NCBI RefSeq assembly: GCF_947179515.1
Contig: NC_067482.1
Coordinates: forward strand, 71,624,311-71,688,310
DNA length: 64,000 nt
Source: Apodemus sylvaticus
Lineage: Eukaryota; Chordata; Mammalia; Rodentia; Muridae
Reading direction: 5' to 3'
The notes under the pieces are model-generated. The model had not been told where the DNA came from and searched no databases. It saw only the letters and a program-made list of their open reading frames with translations. Positions 36,203-45,785 of the stretch are shown one piece after another (the stretch's first letter is position 1; the number at the start of each line of letters is the position of its first letter). A program made the position numbers and the translations under genes.

Positions 36203-36402
36203 CCCAAGCAATGTTAGCCTTGGGCTATGTCTGAGTACCTGGTGCTGTCAGACCTCTCTGGCATCCGGGAGCCAAGATGGCAGAACACCCCTCTGAGAGG
36301 TGGTCAGTCTGCAGGACAAACAACCCCCAACAGGGTTGGCACACAGATGGCCCACAGAGCTACCCAGGCCCTGTGTGCAGGCAAAAGCCTGACAGGCTGA
36401 AA
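36203..36402 (-). repeat. L1 F-type promoter monomer (200 bp)
   Basis: Unit boundary phrase CCCAAGCAATGTTAGCC at 36203 recurs as CCCAAGTGATGTTAGCC at 36403, exactly 200 bp on. A third phrase, CCCAAGTAATGTTA, lies at 35997, 206 bp before. The + strand carries AGCCAAGATGGCAGAA (about 36271-36286), a good YY1-type match. The partial outermost unit runs 36403-36475. Confidence 0.85.
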
Positions 36403-36475
36403 CCCAAGTGATGTTAGCCTCGGGCTATGTCTGTGTACCTGGCGCTGTCTGTTAGATCTCTCTGGCCTCCTGAGG

Positions 36476-36486
36476 TCATAGATCTT
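36476..36486. repeat. Target-site duplication of the deleted L1 (right)
   Basis: TCATAGATCTT at the promoter end of the minus-strand L1; pairs with 34063-34073. Confidence 0.75.
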
Positions 36487-37140
36487 ATAAAACAACCCAG
36501 AACCATTACTTAACTAGACCAAAATTTTTCTTAAGTGCAGTATATATTCACAGATAAATAGAGCTATCACCGCTCATTTAAAAAGCTTCTTCTTAGAACA
36601 AAAGGAGACAGAGAATTCTAACTAGTCATAATGGAAAGATCAATAGATTGCAGTGACCCCAGCCCCAGCAGACAGGTCTAAAACACAACTTTCACCTAAT
36701 GACCTATTCTTGAAAAGGAGATAGAAAAGATGTAAGAGGCAGAGGACCAGAAAATTTGTTGTGATATCTCCAAGAAGTGTCAGGGAAAGTATACCCAAGG
36801 CACCTCAACAATATAGTTTTCTAAGCAAGAACTGGGCAGTAAAATATTAATAGATATGTTAATGTAAAAAGAGGGAATCTTAAGGAGTTCTACTCCTAGA
36901 CAATTAACTATAAGATCCTAATGACTACCAAGAAAAGAAATATTAGCCTATCCCAGGGTTACTATATCACTAAGCTAGTTGATTAACCAGGACAAAGTTG
37001 TTAGCCTATTTTATTTATATATTTAGTCACTGATATGTATATGTATAAAAATTGCTATTAAAGGAAAAAGAGGCCTTCAATTTAAGAGAGTGGAGAGGGT
37101 ACAGAAGGAGTTGGAAGGAGAAGGGGGAGGGATTTAAAAA
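36487..37140 (+). mobile_element. L1 3'-end-like remnant (rodent Lx type)
   Basis: AAAAGCTTCTTCTTAGAACA at 36580, CCCCAGCCCCAGCAGACAGG at 36657 and AAAGAGGCCTTCAATTTAAG at 37067, followed by a GA/GG-rich stretch, recall a frequent rodent L1 3' UTR. The match is from memory; the family name is uncertain. Confidence 0.45.
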
Positions 37141-38491
37141 TTGAGGTAACCAAATGTCCTGAGTGACAAGGAGTATGAAGGTGCTAGAGACACGGAACAC
37201 TCAAAAGAGGAGATTATTGCATAAATATTAAGACTCCATAGCAGCCAGGTAAGAGTTCCATCCCAATTTCATTATCATTACTAGTCCCCACATCTCTTGC
37301 ACTGCTCTTAACTATTGCTTGTTCCTGACTCAAGGAACATCTCATAATTGGTTTGCCAGTTTGTGGTATTTTCCCCACTTTCATCATTCAAAGCAAATAC
37401 AGAAAGCTCAGGATTTTGGCAGAAGCATGTGTCTTCTCCCCAGCTTGATCACTGTGATAGAAAATTATTACCCCAAGTGAAGAACTTACAATAGGAGAAA
37501 TGTCAGTCAAGGATGCAAACAGTATTTACAAAGTTATAACTCACATGGGTTAGAAGCTGCTTGTTCAACAGAACAAAGAAAAAAGATCATCGTTGAAAGA
37601 GTGATGAGGAAAAAACAAGGAGGTATGTTGAAAGAGACCAGCTGGGGCCTGGATTGTCATGAACTAGAGGCAGCCATTACATTTCATGCTAGACTTTGGT
37701 CGGATAGTGCAGGAGGACTTAAAGCACTATGTAATGGGCTGCTATATTTAGTACAGTAGATGTTAAAAGAAAGCATCTACTTTAGAAAATTATGCCACCA
37801 TTAAGGGAAAAATAGAAGTTTTGCATTTGAAACAATAGTGGAAAATTGTAAAAAATACAAACATGCAGAGAAAAGGTCTGTAGAAAATTGAAATATTATA
37901 GCAGAGATTGAAAATGTCAGCAAAAGAGGAAATAAAGTTAGGATGCTTTCACCAAAGTAGAACAAAATGACAGTAGAATAAAAAGTGGCAGAAAAAAGAT
38001 GAAAGTGTTAGAGGATCAGAGGAGCTTCCATAGCTGATTAGTGTAAGTTCTAGAAAGATGGAATAAAAAGAAGGAGCAAATCACAGGAGGGAGTTTTCTA
38101 AGGGAGAAAAATAAAAATGCGCTGTAATGGGCAGGTATGTATTGTAATGCTGGAAAGAGCATGTCATTTGTTCCTAAACAATGAAAACAAAGATCACAAT
38201 AAAGCATGATGTTGTGAAATTTCCAGATGAAAATTAGGACAGATCCCACCTATGTTGCTAAAACAAAATATATGACAAGAGCAACATGAGGAAGAAAGTG
38301 CTGAGTTTGCTCAAAAATAGAGAATATAGCTCATCGAAGCAGGGATGTCATGATGGCAAGAATGGAGGTGGTTGGGCACATTGCATCACTGATAAGGAGT
38401 CAGAAAAATTAATGCTGGTACTCAGCTTGAATACTATTTATTCAGCCCAGAAGTTGCGGTAGCCTTGCCCAATTTAATTCACATAATAGAG
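37141..38491. other. Unassigned non-coding sequence
   Basis: A-rich, purine-leaning sequence. No gene, no named repeat. Confidence 0.5.
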
Positions 38492-39611
38492 CTTTCAAAG
38501 GCAAACTTTTTCAAAATTTAAGAGAAATGTGTGAACTACTTCTGAGAACCTTATGAACAATAGTAACAACACAATAAAAAACTGAGTCTAGATAATTTGG
38601 ATAATCTCTCACAGACATATTCAAAAATTTGTCTCTAAGATGATTCTAAAATTGTGCCAAGAATCACAATCAGTATAATCTATCATATCATAAAATTTCA
38701 AAATGAATTAAGAAAAATACACACATACACAAAGAAAACAGAATAGCATTAGACTTCACCAAATCAATATTCAGAGCAGTAGTACAGTGACATCAAGATT
38801 CTAACATTAAAAGTCTTCTATACCCAGCTAACCTATCGTTTAACTGCATTTCTACCTAGCTAGCCTAAGTGTGATAAGATTATTTTCTCATGGATCCACT
38901 AAAGAGAATAAATTTAAAAAGAATCTAATGCTCTCAAAAAATAAAGGTAGCCACCCAGAATATGCCTAAAGTGAAAAACCAAGATACTAGTTACACACAA
39001 CCCTTAAAAACAACAGCTCAGACAACACAAGAGAATATCACAGAGAATCTTCAAGAGTCACAGAATTCAAGTAAACAACAACCTAGCTTATGGTTTCACA
39101 ATAAAGATAATTTCTTCTAACACTTACCTGCTCTAAGAACTGAAAAGCTTTATATTCTATCATAATTGTAGATGTTGGATTTTTGTCTAAAATAAAGAGT
39201 TGTATAGATAACAAATATAGCCAAAATATTATTTAAGCCAATTAAGGTTAACACTTACATAAACAACATATTATAAATTCGAATGTAATTTATTCAACAC
39301 AAGTACTAATAAATTTGGGTCCATGTTGGTTGAAAAGCAAATAGAAGTTTATATTCAGTGATGGCAATGGACACATCATTTCGTCTGGGAGAGAAGAACG
39401 CAAATAGATATTATCAAAAACTGGGAGAGCAATTATAGACACCATATATCATTTAACTGAGAATTGCTTTATGCATGTTTTTCTGTACATATGTGAAAGG
39501 TCTTCTCGGACCATGAGTTACTTTTTCAGCAGCTGTTGGAAAGCTGTCAAAAGCAAAGTTTTACAAAATTTAACTAAAACCTGTACTTTTGAGAACCATA
39601 AGAACAAAGAA
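38492..39611 (+). repeat. Diverged direct repeat about 1.04 kb apart
   Basis: AGCTTTCAAAGGCAAAC...TTCAAAATTTAA...CTTCTGAGAACCTTATGAACAA (38492-38561) aligns with AGCTGTCAAAAGCAAAG...TACAAAATTTAA...TTTTGAGAACCATAAGAACAA (39537-39607). Could be two ends of an old retroelement or two copies of one dispersed repeat. Confidence 0.5.
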
Positions 39612-39911
39612 ATTCAAAAGCTGAAAAATCCTACATTATGCCTTCCTTTAGAAAAAAAATGTTAAATTTTAGTATCTAAAAGAATTATTATAAATTCTGA
39701 TTAGTCAAAGGAGGTAAGGGGGATGCTGAGGAGAAGAAATGAAGAAGCTACAGAGGCATTTTTCATGTTATGAGCACATAGCTGGTGAAGTCTACAACTT
39801 GAAAAAAGAATCAATTTATATGTAACTGGGTTCTATTCCAAACAGGTGTCTTCAGCCACTAGTATGGTAAAGGTAAGATTATGTAAGAGTATCAGGCTGC
39901 AATAGGATGCA

Positions 39912-40238
39912 TTACTTGTATCCATAATGAAAAGACCCTGTGGACTTATTTGTGTGAATCTTTTTATTAGGTTTTATGTTGTTTTGATTGAGGCCCTTCA
40001 TTTTCAAGATCTGTAATTTAGCGTGATCTTCTCCCAAACCCACCTGTCTCATAAATCTGTTGTTGTAGTCATCAATGTAGTAGTTTTGGCATTTTGGTAA
40101 TACATCTGACATTAGAGCACAAATAGCTATATTTATAAATATAAAGAAAATGCTAGAATAATAAGTTATAGCAGATGAAATTATTGACTTTGGAGGGTAG
40201 CAATTGGGGTAAGGAGGAATGGGAACTGATACATTCAT
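39912..40238 (-). other. Unassigned 108-codon open frame with one membrane-like segment
   Basis: Reads MNVSVPIPPYPNCYPPKS, then a hydrophobic stretch of about 25 residues (about 20-44: ISSAITYYSSIFFIFINIAI), then a polar part with two Cys and MRQVGLGEDHAK. The context of the ATG (AAAAAAAATGA) is acceptable. CAG/GTGGGT after codon 65 is a splice-donor-like site, so the first 65 codons could be a coding exon. I do not recognise the protein. It may be a decayed gene fragment or chance. Confidence 0.25.
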
Positions 40239-40684
40239 TTTTTTTCTCTGTCAGCCTGCTGTGTATAACTCTGATGAAAACAAACTGAAAGACAATTAAC
40301 ATGTTCAAAAAAACACTTGATGGACGATATAAGTCTAGAAATACAGTACATATAAGCAGGCCTCCCTATTGCATATCAGTCAGAAATGTACACACATCAC
40401 AACAAGCAGCATTTAAACATTTAACTTAGCTCTTAAGTAAATCAAGGCTGTAGCACACAGAGGAAATTAAAATCTTATTATGCAATGTGTGAGTTTTCTG
40501 TTTAGGGTAGAATTGATTTGGGGATCTCAGCAAGTAAAGATCATGAGACAGATTATTAGCCATAAAGCTAGGTCCCACAAATAATTTTGCCCAATGACTT
40601 TGCCCAAGTTTTGCCTTAGCTCAGTTCCTATATAGAAGGAAAATATCCCCTCTGAGGCAGTTTGTCATATTTCTGTTTGTGTTA

Positions 40685-40985
40685 GTTAGTATTTCTATTG
40701 CTGTAATAAAATACATGGCCAAAAGGAAATGCGGGAGGAAAAGGATTAGCTGGTTTACACTGCCATATCACAGCCTACCAGCAAAGGAAGTCAGGGAAGG
40801 ACCTTAAGATAGGAACCTGAGGACAGGATCTGAGAGAGAAGCCATGTAAGAGTATTACTTACTGGCTTGTTTATTCTAGGTTGCTCAGCCTGCTTTCTTA
40901 TACATACCGGGTTCAGCTGCCAAGGGATGACACTGTCTAAATTTGATGGGGCCCTTTCACATCTCTCTTTCCAAGCCATTCTGAG
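40685..40985 (-). mobile_element. URR1-like rodent repeat
   Basis: TTTCTATTGCTGTAATAAAATACATGGCC, AGGAACCTGAGGACAGGATCTG and TTGCTCAGCCTGCTTTCTTATA match an abundant rodent repeat that I associate with URR1 (non-autonomous hAT-Charlie); the family name is from memory. Orientation is taken relative to the copy at 61381-61760, which reads the opposite way. Confidence 0.6.
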
Positions 40986-43004
40986 AGAAGGATTTTGATA
41001 ATTATGATTGCATTTTCCTAGATATGTCTATCTACAAAAATTGTATGTATATTTAAAGAATAAACATATAATCTTTTTTAGTCTGTGAGTAAAACAAAAA
41101 CTAGGTTCCAGTCCAGTATTGTCCTGGAGGAATATGATATGGGATAAAACTGCCAGGCACAGAAAGGTAAATACCATTTGATCTCCCTTATATGTCGACT
41201 CTTAAAATACAATAATTAAGTAAAAGTTGAGGAGCTAAAGCAGAATAGAATGGCAGCTAAAAGGGATAGAGATAAGGTGCTGAAATGGAGTTTAGAGAGA
41301 TGTCAAAGACATTTTGAGAAGAGCTGAAGTGGGCTGAGTTAAACTAGAAATATGATCTAATGCATTAATAATGATGTTTTAACAAGAGTGTCACATACTA
41401 GAAATACATACCCTGTAGATTCTCTGGTCATTTAGACAAAGTCATCGTTTCCCTTTCTAGTTGTCAATGCTTTCCTTACTAGTTGTCAATGCTTCTTAAC
41501 TCTCTCAACTCTTCCATTCTTAGTGTTGCAACTACAATCCTGGACTTTTGTGGTAAATTACTCTAGCTACAGAAAGGAAGCGGGCAATGATAGGAAAAAT
41601 ATAACTATCCAAGACAGATAATGGACCAAAGACTGTAGAAAGAATGAGGTCAGGTTCTCTTCCATGAGAAAAGAATTGCGGTATGCAACAATGGAGGAGA
41701 GAAAAGTAGGAAACTAAATGTTCTTAGAGGCATGGAGTTATAGATTAAATACTGTTGCTAGTGAGACTGTGACTTTTGGCCTGTGAGCTTCCATTTTTGC
41801 CATTGGAATATTACAACAATAAAACCTAATTTTATTGGTCACAGTTCAAGCAGAAGTCAGAAGCCAAACCCTTCATTTTTAACAGTGAGAAGTTAATAAA
41901 ATTGCTATCTAAATATTAAACACATGAACTGCAGAAAGGAGAAGAGAAAGTGATAGAAGAGGATAGGGCAGAAGGAGAAGTTCGTAATTATGTCAAACAG
42001 AGACTTTCAGTGTGGCAGTTGTACAAAGAAAAATCTCAAGTCCCTCAGGAGTAAGAACATTGGGCTGGAGTTGGAGTCTCTGGAGTTTGGTATGTGTTAT
42101 GTGAATACCCATGTTGTGGCTGCAGGTCCCGGATTCAGATCATCATGGAGGAGTTATGTTAGGAAGATGTTTTTACTAGATTTTAACATCATTGCAGCCT
42201 AGAAACAACTGCTGCCTATAGAACACACACTGAAACAATCTTGCTTCCAGAGAGTTTTGTTCAAGATGCATTAACTGGAATAGAAAGCCCCACCCCACCC
42301 CAAGGACTAAACCATGCCACTGTCCTGTTCTTTTTTTCCCTAATTGCCACAATGGAAGTGAACAAAATTTTGTAGCTTCCAAAATTTTACTTGAAGAGTC
42401 CTATGGCCATCTCATAGGCCAGATTATAGGAGGGCAATGTTGATTCTGAAAGATGATAACTTAATAATTTTGCTCATTCTGTCTACTGGCTCACTCAGCA
42501 TGTACTTGTAGACATATATAAAATGCAAATATTAACAAAAATGCTGCTATATTATGCTACATTTTTTATAAAAACATTTTCAATATTTTCCCAAAATTAA
42601 CAGACATAAATTCCTACTAATAACTGTGTCTATCTCTGATAGACAATTGCCTGTCTTTGTCTTATGCTAATTACACTTCCAAATTTAGTTACAGACTCAA
42701 CTTTTATTTTCAGAAGCATCCAAATAATTTGATAAATAAATAAGTGAATAAATACCACTGCTAGTAAAATTATCTATGCAAGTAAATTGAAAAGGAGAAG
42801 AGAACAAAGATTAGGACTGTGAATACACAGGAGCAAGTGTGTGGGAATAAAGGTGTGTTTTAGCATGGCAACAGGGATGAGAGTCTGAATCTCAAGGATT
42901 CTATCACTTTTTTAGTTTTCTAAAAATGTTTGCTTTTTTGCTTTTTGCTTTTTGGTTTTTGTTTTGTTTTGCTTTGTTTTTGCTATAATTTTCCACAGGA
43001 TGCT
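40986..43004. other. Unassigned AT-rich non-coding sequence
   Basis: Holds the 22-bp duplication at 41457 and a (TTTTGC)-rich patch at 42925-42985. Nothing else recognised. Confidence 0.5.
41457..41494 (+). repeat. 22-bp tandem duplication
   Basis: CTAGTTGTCAATGCTT at 41457-41472 and again at 41479-41494. Confidence 0.9.
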
Positions 43005-43625
43005 GTTCTTGACCATGGTATTACAGAGAAGAACAGGCAAAAACCTATTGGCTCTAGAAATTCAAAGGAGAGGAATCAGTCTATAATGTAAACACAGCTG
43101 CGCCAACATCTCATAAGGAAGACTTTAAACCACCCATAAGTCAAGAAAAATAAAAAAAAATAAAAAGCCCTGTACTGTACAGAGCCATATTGGGGAGTCC
43201 ACATGGTAGGAACTTGACTTTGGCCAAGGACAATTCCTGGCTTCAGGCAGGAATCTGCAGTTAGGACATAATAGGGAAGTAGGTTTGCAGGAATTTTTAT
43301 CCTAGGGTGGAGAAGCTCAGTGAAGGTTAAGCTCATTGTTCCTCCCGTTCTAGGAATTCCAGAATTAAGCAGGTGACCAGCAGCTGGAGCAGTCGAGACA
43401 AGGACCTTCAAGAGAATCTAGAGAACTTCCACCAGAACTCAACCTGGAGCCTGGGGGGGAAGGGTTTGCCCAAACTGTTAAAAGGTCTGACCACCTTTAA
43501 AGTTTCGGCCTCAATCAGTAAAATACTGTCCTGGCCCTTCTTTCTTTTCGCCCCTTCCCCATCTATCCCTCAGCTTCTGTTCCAGCAGCCCAGTTCATAA
43601 TAGCTGCAGGCAGCTATGGAATACA
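43005..43625. other. CpG-containing insert of unknown family
   Basis: Moderate GC with more CpG (GCTGCGCC, CAGTCGAGAC, TTTCGGCC, TTTTCGCCCC) than the surrounding AT-rich DNA. It has an A-rich patch, AAAAATAAAAAAAAATAAAAAG, at 43146-43167 and CTGGCCCTTCTTTCTTTTCG at 43532. It resembles an LTR in composition, but I cannot name it and see no paired LTR. Confidence 0.3.
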
Positions 43626-43675
43626 ACACTGTACATCCAAAAGGAACACTTATGCATACAATATAACAGCCATAC

Positions 43676-43700
43676 ATATCTCTATCTCTATCTCTATCTC

Positions 43701-43772
<72 letters not shown>

Positions 43773-43781
43773 CATACATAC
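43676..43781 (+). repeat. (CTCTAT)n then (TA)n microsatellite
   Basis: Hexamer CTCTAT repeats at 43679-43702, then (TA)31 at about 43707-43768 and (CATA)n to 43781. It sits at the left edge of the old L1 remnant. Confidence 0.95.
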
Positions 43782-43794
43782 CAAATACTGGGCC

Positions 43795-44557
43795 TCCACA
43801 CTTCATAAAACACTAATGAACATAAAAGATGAGGTGGACCCTATTGCAATAATAATGACTGATACTATCAAACTAATCTCATCCCTAGATAGATCATTCA
43901 GGCAAAATATTAATGGAAAGACCTCAAAGCCAAGCTGTCCTGCAGATAAAATGGCATGATGCACATACACAAAAATACATTCTGTTCCATTCACAGGAAA
44001 AGGAATACACATTCCACTCAGCAGCCCAAAGGACCTTCTCTAAAAAAGATTGTGGATCATAAATCAACTCACTCCTACCAAACCAAAAGAATGTAACCAA
44101 TTTACTATATTTTTATCAGATTATACTTCAATAAGATGAAATTTATAACATAAATAAAAACACAGAAACTGTACAAATAAAACCAAAATTGATCAAAAAC
44201 ATTACTGTAAGACATGAATGTTTGAAACTGCTAGAGGAAAACACATAAAATGACTGGGTGTGGAATAAAGTGGTAACGTGCCTGCCTAGGGTGCACAAAA
44301 CACTGAATCTCCAGAACATACAAGAGCAAAACAAACAACAGCAAAAATCTACTTCAAGAATCAACTATAGTCAGGACCTTGAATAACATGGGAAACAACA
44401 CCCCTAAAACTGACCAATGAGATTACATAAAACTACAATGCTTCTGCACAGCAAAGGAAACCATCACCAAAAAAAGAAAGCTATAGAATAAGCAAGAGAC
44501 TCTTGGCCCAACCACACAACAGTGAGAGGATTACTATTCAAGATATATGAAGAGCTG
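43795..44557 (+). mobile_element. Old L1 remnant (ORF2-derived), left part
   Basis: Decayed L1 on the + strand. 43840-44090 resembles the endonuclease part of ORF2 (for example ACACATTCCACTCAGCAGCC at 44006, as in L1 endonuclease coding DNA). 44400-44557 resembles the C-terminal third (GCTTCTGCACAGCAAAGGAA, then ATGAAGAGCTGAAAAAA matching the YKELKK region). The middle, including the reverse transcriptase, is missing. It is interrupted at 44248-44347 by an ID-like SINE and cut at 44572 by the young L1. Confidence 0.7.
44248..44347 (+). mobile_element. ID-like SINE inside the old L1
   Basis: GACTGGGTGTGGAATAAAGT...GCCTGCCTAGGGTGCACAAA...CTGAATCTCCAGAAC with an A-rich tail ending AACAGCAAAAA. 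This follows the ID/BC1-type tRNA-Ala-derived pattern, well diverged. The polymerase III boxes are decayed. Confidence 0.6.
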
Positions 44558-44572
44558 AAAAAAGTAAATATC
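44558..44572. repeat. 5' target-site duplication of the intact L1
   Basis: AAAAAAGTAAATATC, identical to 51192-51206. Just left of it is AGCTG, so the first-strand nick on the opposite strand reads TTTTTT/CAGCT, a close relative of the usual L1 endonuclease site TTTT/AA. The A run merges with the poly(A) at the other end, so the true duplication could be a few bases shorter. Confidence 0.93.
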
Positions 44573-44577
44573 CGATC

Positions 44578-44601
44578 GGCGGCGGCGGCGGCGGCGGCGG
44601 C
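44578..44601 (+). repeat. (GGC)8 trinucleotide run at the L1 5' end
   Basis: Eight GGC units starting five bases inside the element, followed by CAGCAGCGGCAGCAG. Being at the transcript start it would form the first structured part of the L1 RNA. Confidence 0.9.
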
Positions 44602-44799
44602 AGCAGCGGCAGCAGTGGCTGCTCCAGCTGAAGGGCCATCAGCAGTGGAACCAAGGCGTCACAGGGACCAGTTAGGCCCTGCGCCCACGACCACTGACCT
44701 TCGCTGACCAGCCGGACAGCAAACAGCTGCAGTTGTGCGGCGCCTTTCCTGCACGGAGGCCACTTCAGAACTCGGCCTCCCACCAGTCAGGAGAGGAGG

Positions 44800-44810
44800 A
44801 TCCATCTTGG
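44800..44810 (-). promoter_or_regulatory. YY1-like site in L1 5' UTR
   Basis: CCATCTTGG at 44802-44810 is the reverse complement of CCAAGATGG, the core of the YY1 site that positions L1 transcription start in other L1 promoters. Related sites sit 186 bp (44988) and about 400 bp (45204) downstream, once per monomer. The match is seen; binding is inference. Confidence 0.55.
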
Positions 44811-44842
44811 TTCCGTACTCCAGGAATCGGACAGACTGAGGT

Positions 44843-45032
44843 ACACAAACATAATCCGAAGCCAACACCGCGGTGGTCTGAGCCCGACGGGCGTTGGCCT
44901 GCACCCAGGCCCTGGGCGGGTCGGGGGGCCATCGGGGTGCCAACCCAACCAGGAGGTTTTTTGCCCAGGCCTGCGAGCGCGCCGCCGCCATTTTGCCTGC
45001 AGGACGACAGAGAGCTCAGGCGGGCAGACCTG
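44843..45032 (+). repeat. L1 promoter monomer 1 (diverged, about 190 bp)
   Basis: Starts ACACAAACATAATCCGAAG and ends before TAACAGGCATAG at 45033. It aligns by eye with the next unit: GGGCCATC at 44926 matches GGGCCATC at 45117, with CCAACCCAACCAGG against TCAACCCGCCCAGG after it. It holds a YY1-like site on the minus strand (CCGCCATTTTGC, 44985-44996). Confidence 0.7.
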
Positions 45033-45230
45033 TAACAGGCATAGCCTAAGGCTAACAAAGCGGGGGTCCAGGCCCCAAAAGGCACAGGACTGACCCCAAG
45101 AACTGGGCGACTTGGTGGGCCATCTGTGAGTCAACCCGCCCAGGTGATTGTTAGCAAAGCAGACTCTCCCGGCGCTTTCAGGGAGCGCGGGCGCACACGC
45201 CCGCCATCCTAGTCACCTGGCAAACCCAAT
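45033..45230 (+). repeat. L1 promoter monomer 2 (diverged, 198 bp)
   Basis: Begins TAACAGGCATAGCCTAAGG. The next unit begins TAACAGTCAAAGCCTTAGG 198 bp later at 45231. Contains CCGCCATCCTAG (45201-45212), a weak YY1-like match at the equivalent place. A third, more worn unit runs from 45231 to about 45405. Confidence 0.7.
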
Positions 45231-45785
45231 TAACAGTCAAAGCCTTAGGGGAACTTTGCTCGGACCTTGGCCTCCCAGGCTTTTGCCTGGACTCAGGGAC
45301 TGGGCGGCCAGGCTAACCTTGTGTGCAATAGCCCGGTTGGCAGATCAGCTGCCCAGCGGAGTGAGCGGAACTCAGGGGAGGTCACAGTAGCATACACCAT
45401 CGGCACTCCCTGGGAGTGCGCACGGGCTCCATCTGCTCCACAGACACAATCTGGGGCAAGGCCTCAGGCAGAAGCCCTTAGCTCTACTCTCTCCGCTTCC
45501 GGATCCAGATCAGTCTGGGCGGCAGCATTACATCTCCAAGTCCTGCAAGTGGCTAGCTGGGCTTCCGGGCGGCCAGCTGGGAGAAGTCAGTGTGCTCCAG
45601 TGAATCCAGCGGGCCCCAGCGGGAGCCTTCGGGTGCCTGCTTTGGGATCTGAACAGCCTGGGCAGCAGCACACTGTCTACAAGCAGTGCAGGAGGTAAGC
45701 TGTGCACCAGAGGCCAACTGGGAAGGGGCAGCTTGCACTGGTGAGTCCAGCACTGACAAGATAAACTAACACCAGTGAGATCTAG

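Larger units (their letters stand above)
34074..36475 (-). mobile_element. Internally deleted L1 with F-type promoter monomers
   Basis: L1 on the minus strand. Reading from 36475 down: a partial monomer, two 200-206-bp monomers, the non-monomeric 5' UTR, a broken ORF1 (35828-34615), only about 320 bp of ORF2 (34553-34232), then the 3' UTR and poly(A) (34231-34074). About 3.5 kb of ORF2 is gone. Flanks TCATAGATTTT (34063-34073) and TCATAGATCTT (36476-36486) form a target-site duplication with one mismatch, so this is a single insertion with both original ends. Confidence 0.85.
44573..45785 (+). promoter_or_regulatory. L1 5' UTR / internal promoter, CpG-island-like
   Basis: 1.2 kb of GC-rich, CpG-dense sequence in an otherwise AT-rich window, ending at the ORF1 ATG. 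It begins with a (GGC)8 run (44578-44601) and then holds diverged tandem units. Phrases recur at about 190-200-bp spacing: CATAATCCGAAGCCAAC near 44849, CATAGCCTAAGGCTAAC near 45040 and TCAAAGCCTTAGG near 45237. The same motif, ATAGCC(T/C)(A/G)(A/G)GGCTAAC, occurs on the minus strand in the monomers of the L1 at 36203-36430. In this class of element the 5' UTR carries an internal RNA polymerase II promoter, so transcription would start at or near its first base. Confidence 0.85.

Noticed and set aside
44566..44580. Idea that the L1 5' end carries untemplated or extra bases (CGATC before GGC)
   Set aside because: Without other copies of the subfamily the true first base is unknown, so no claim can be made.
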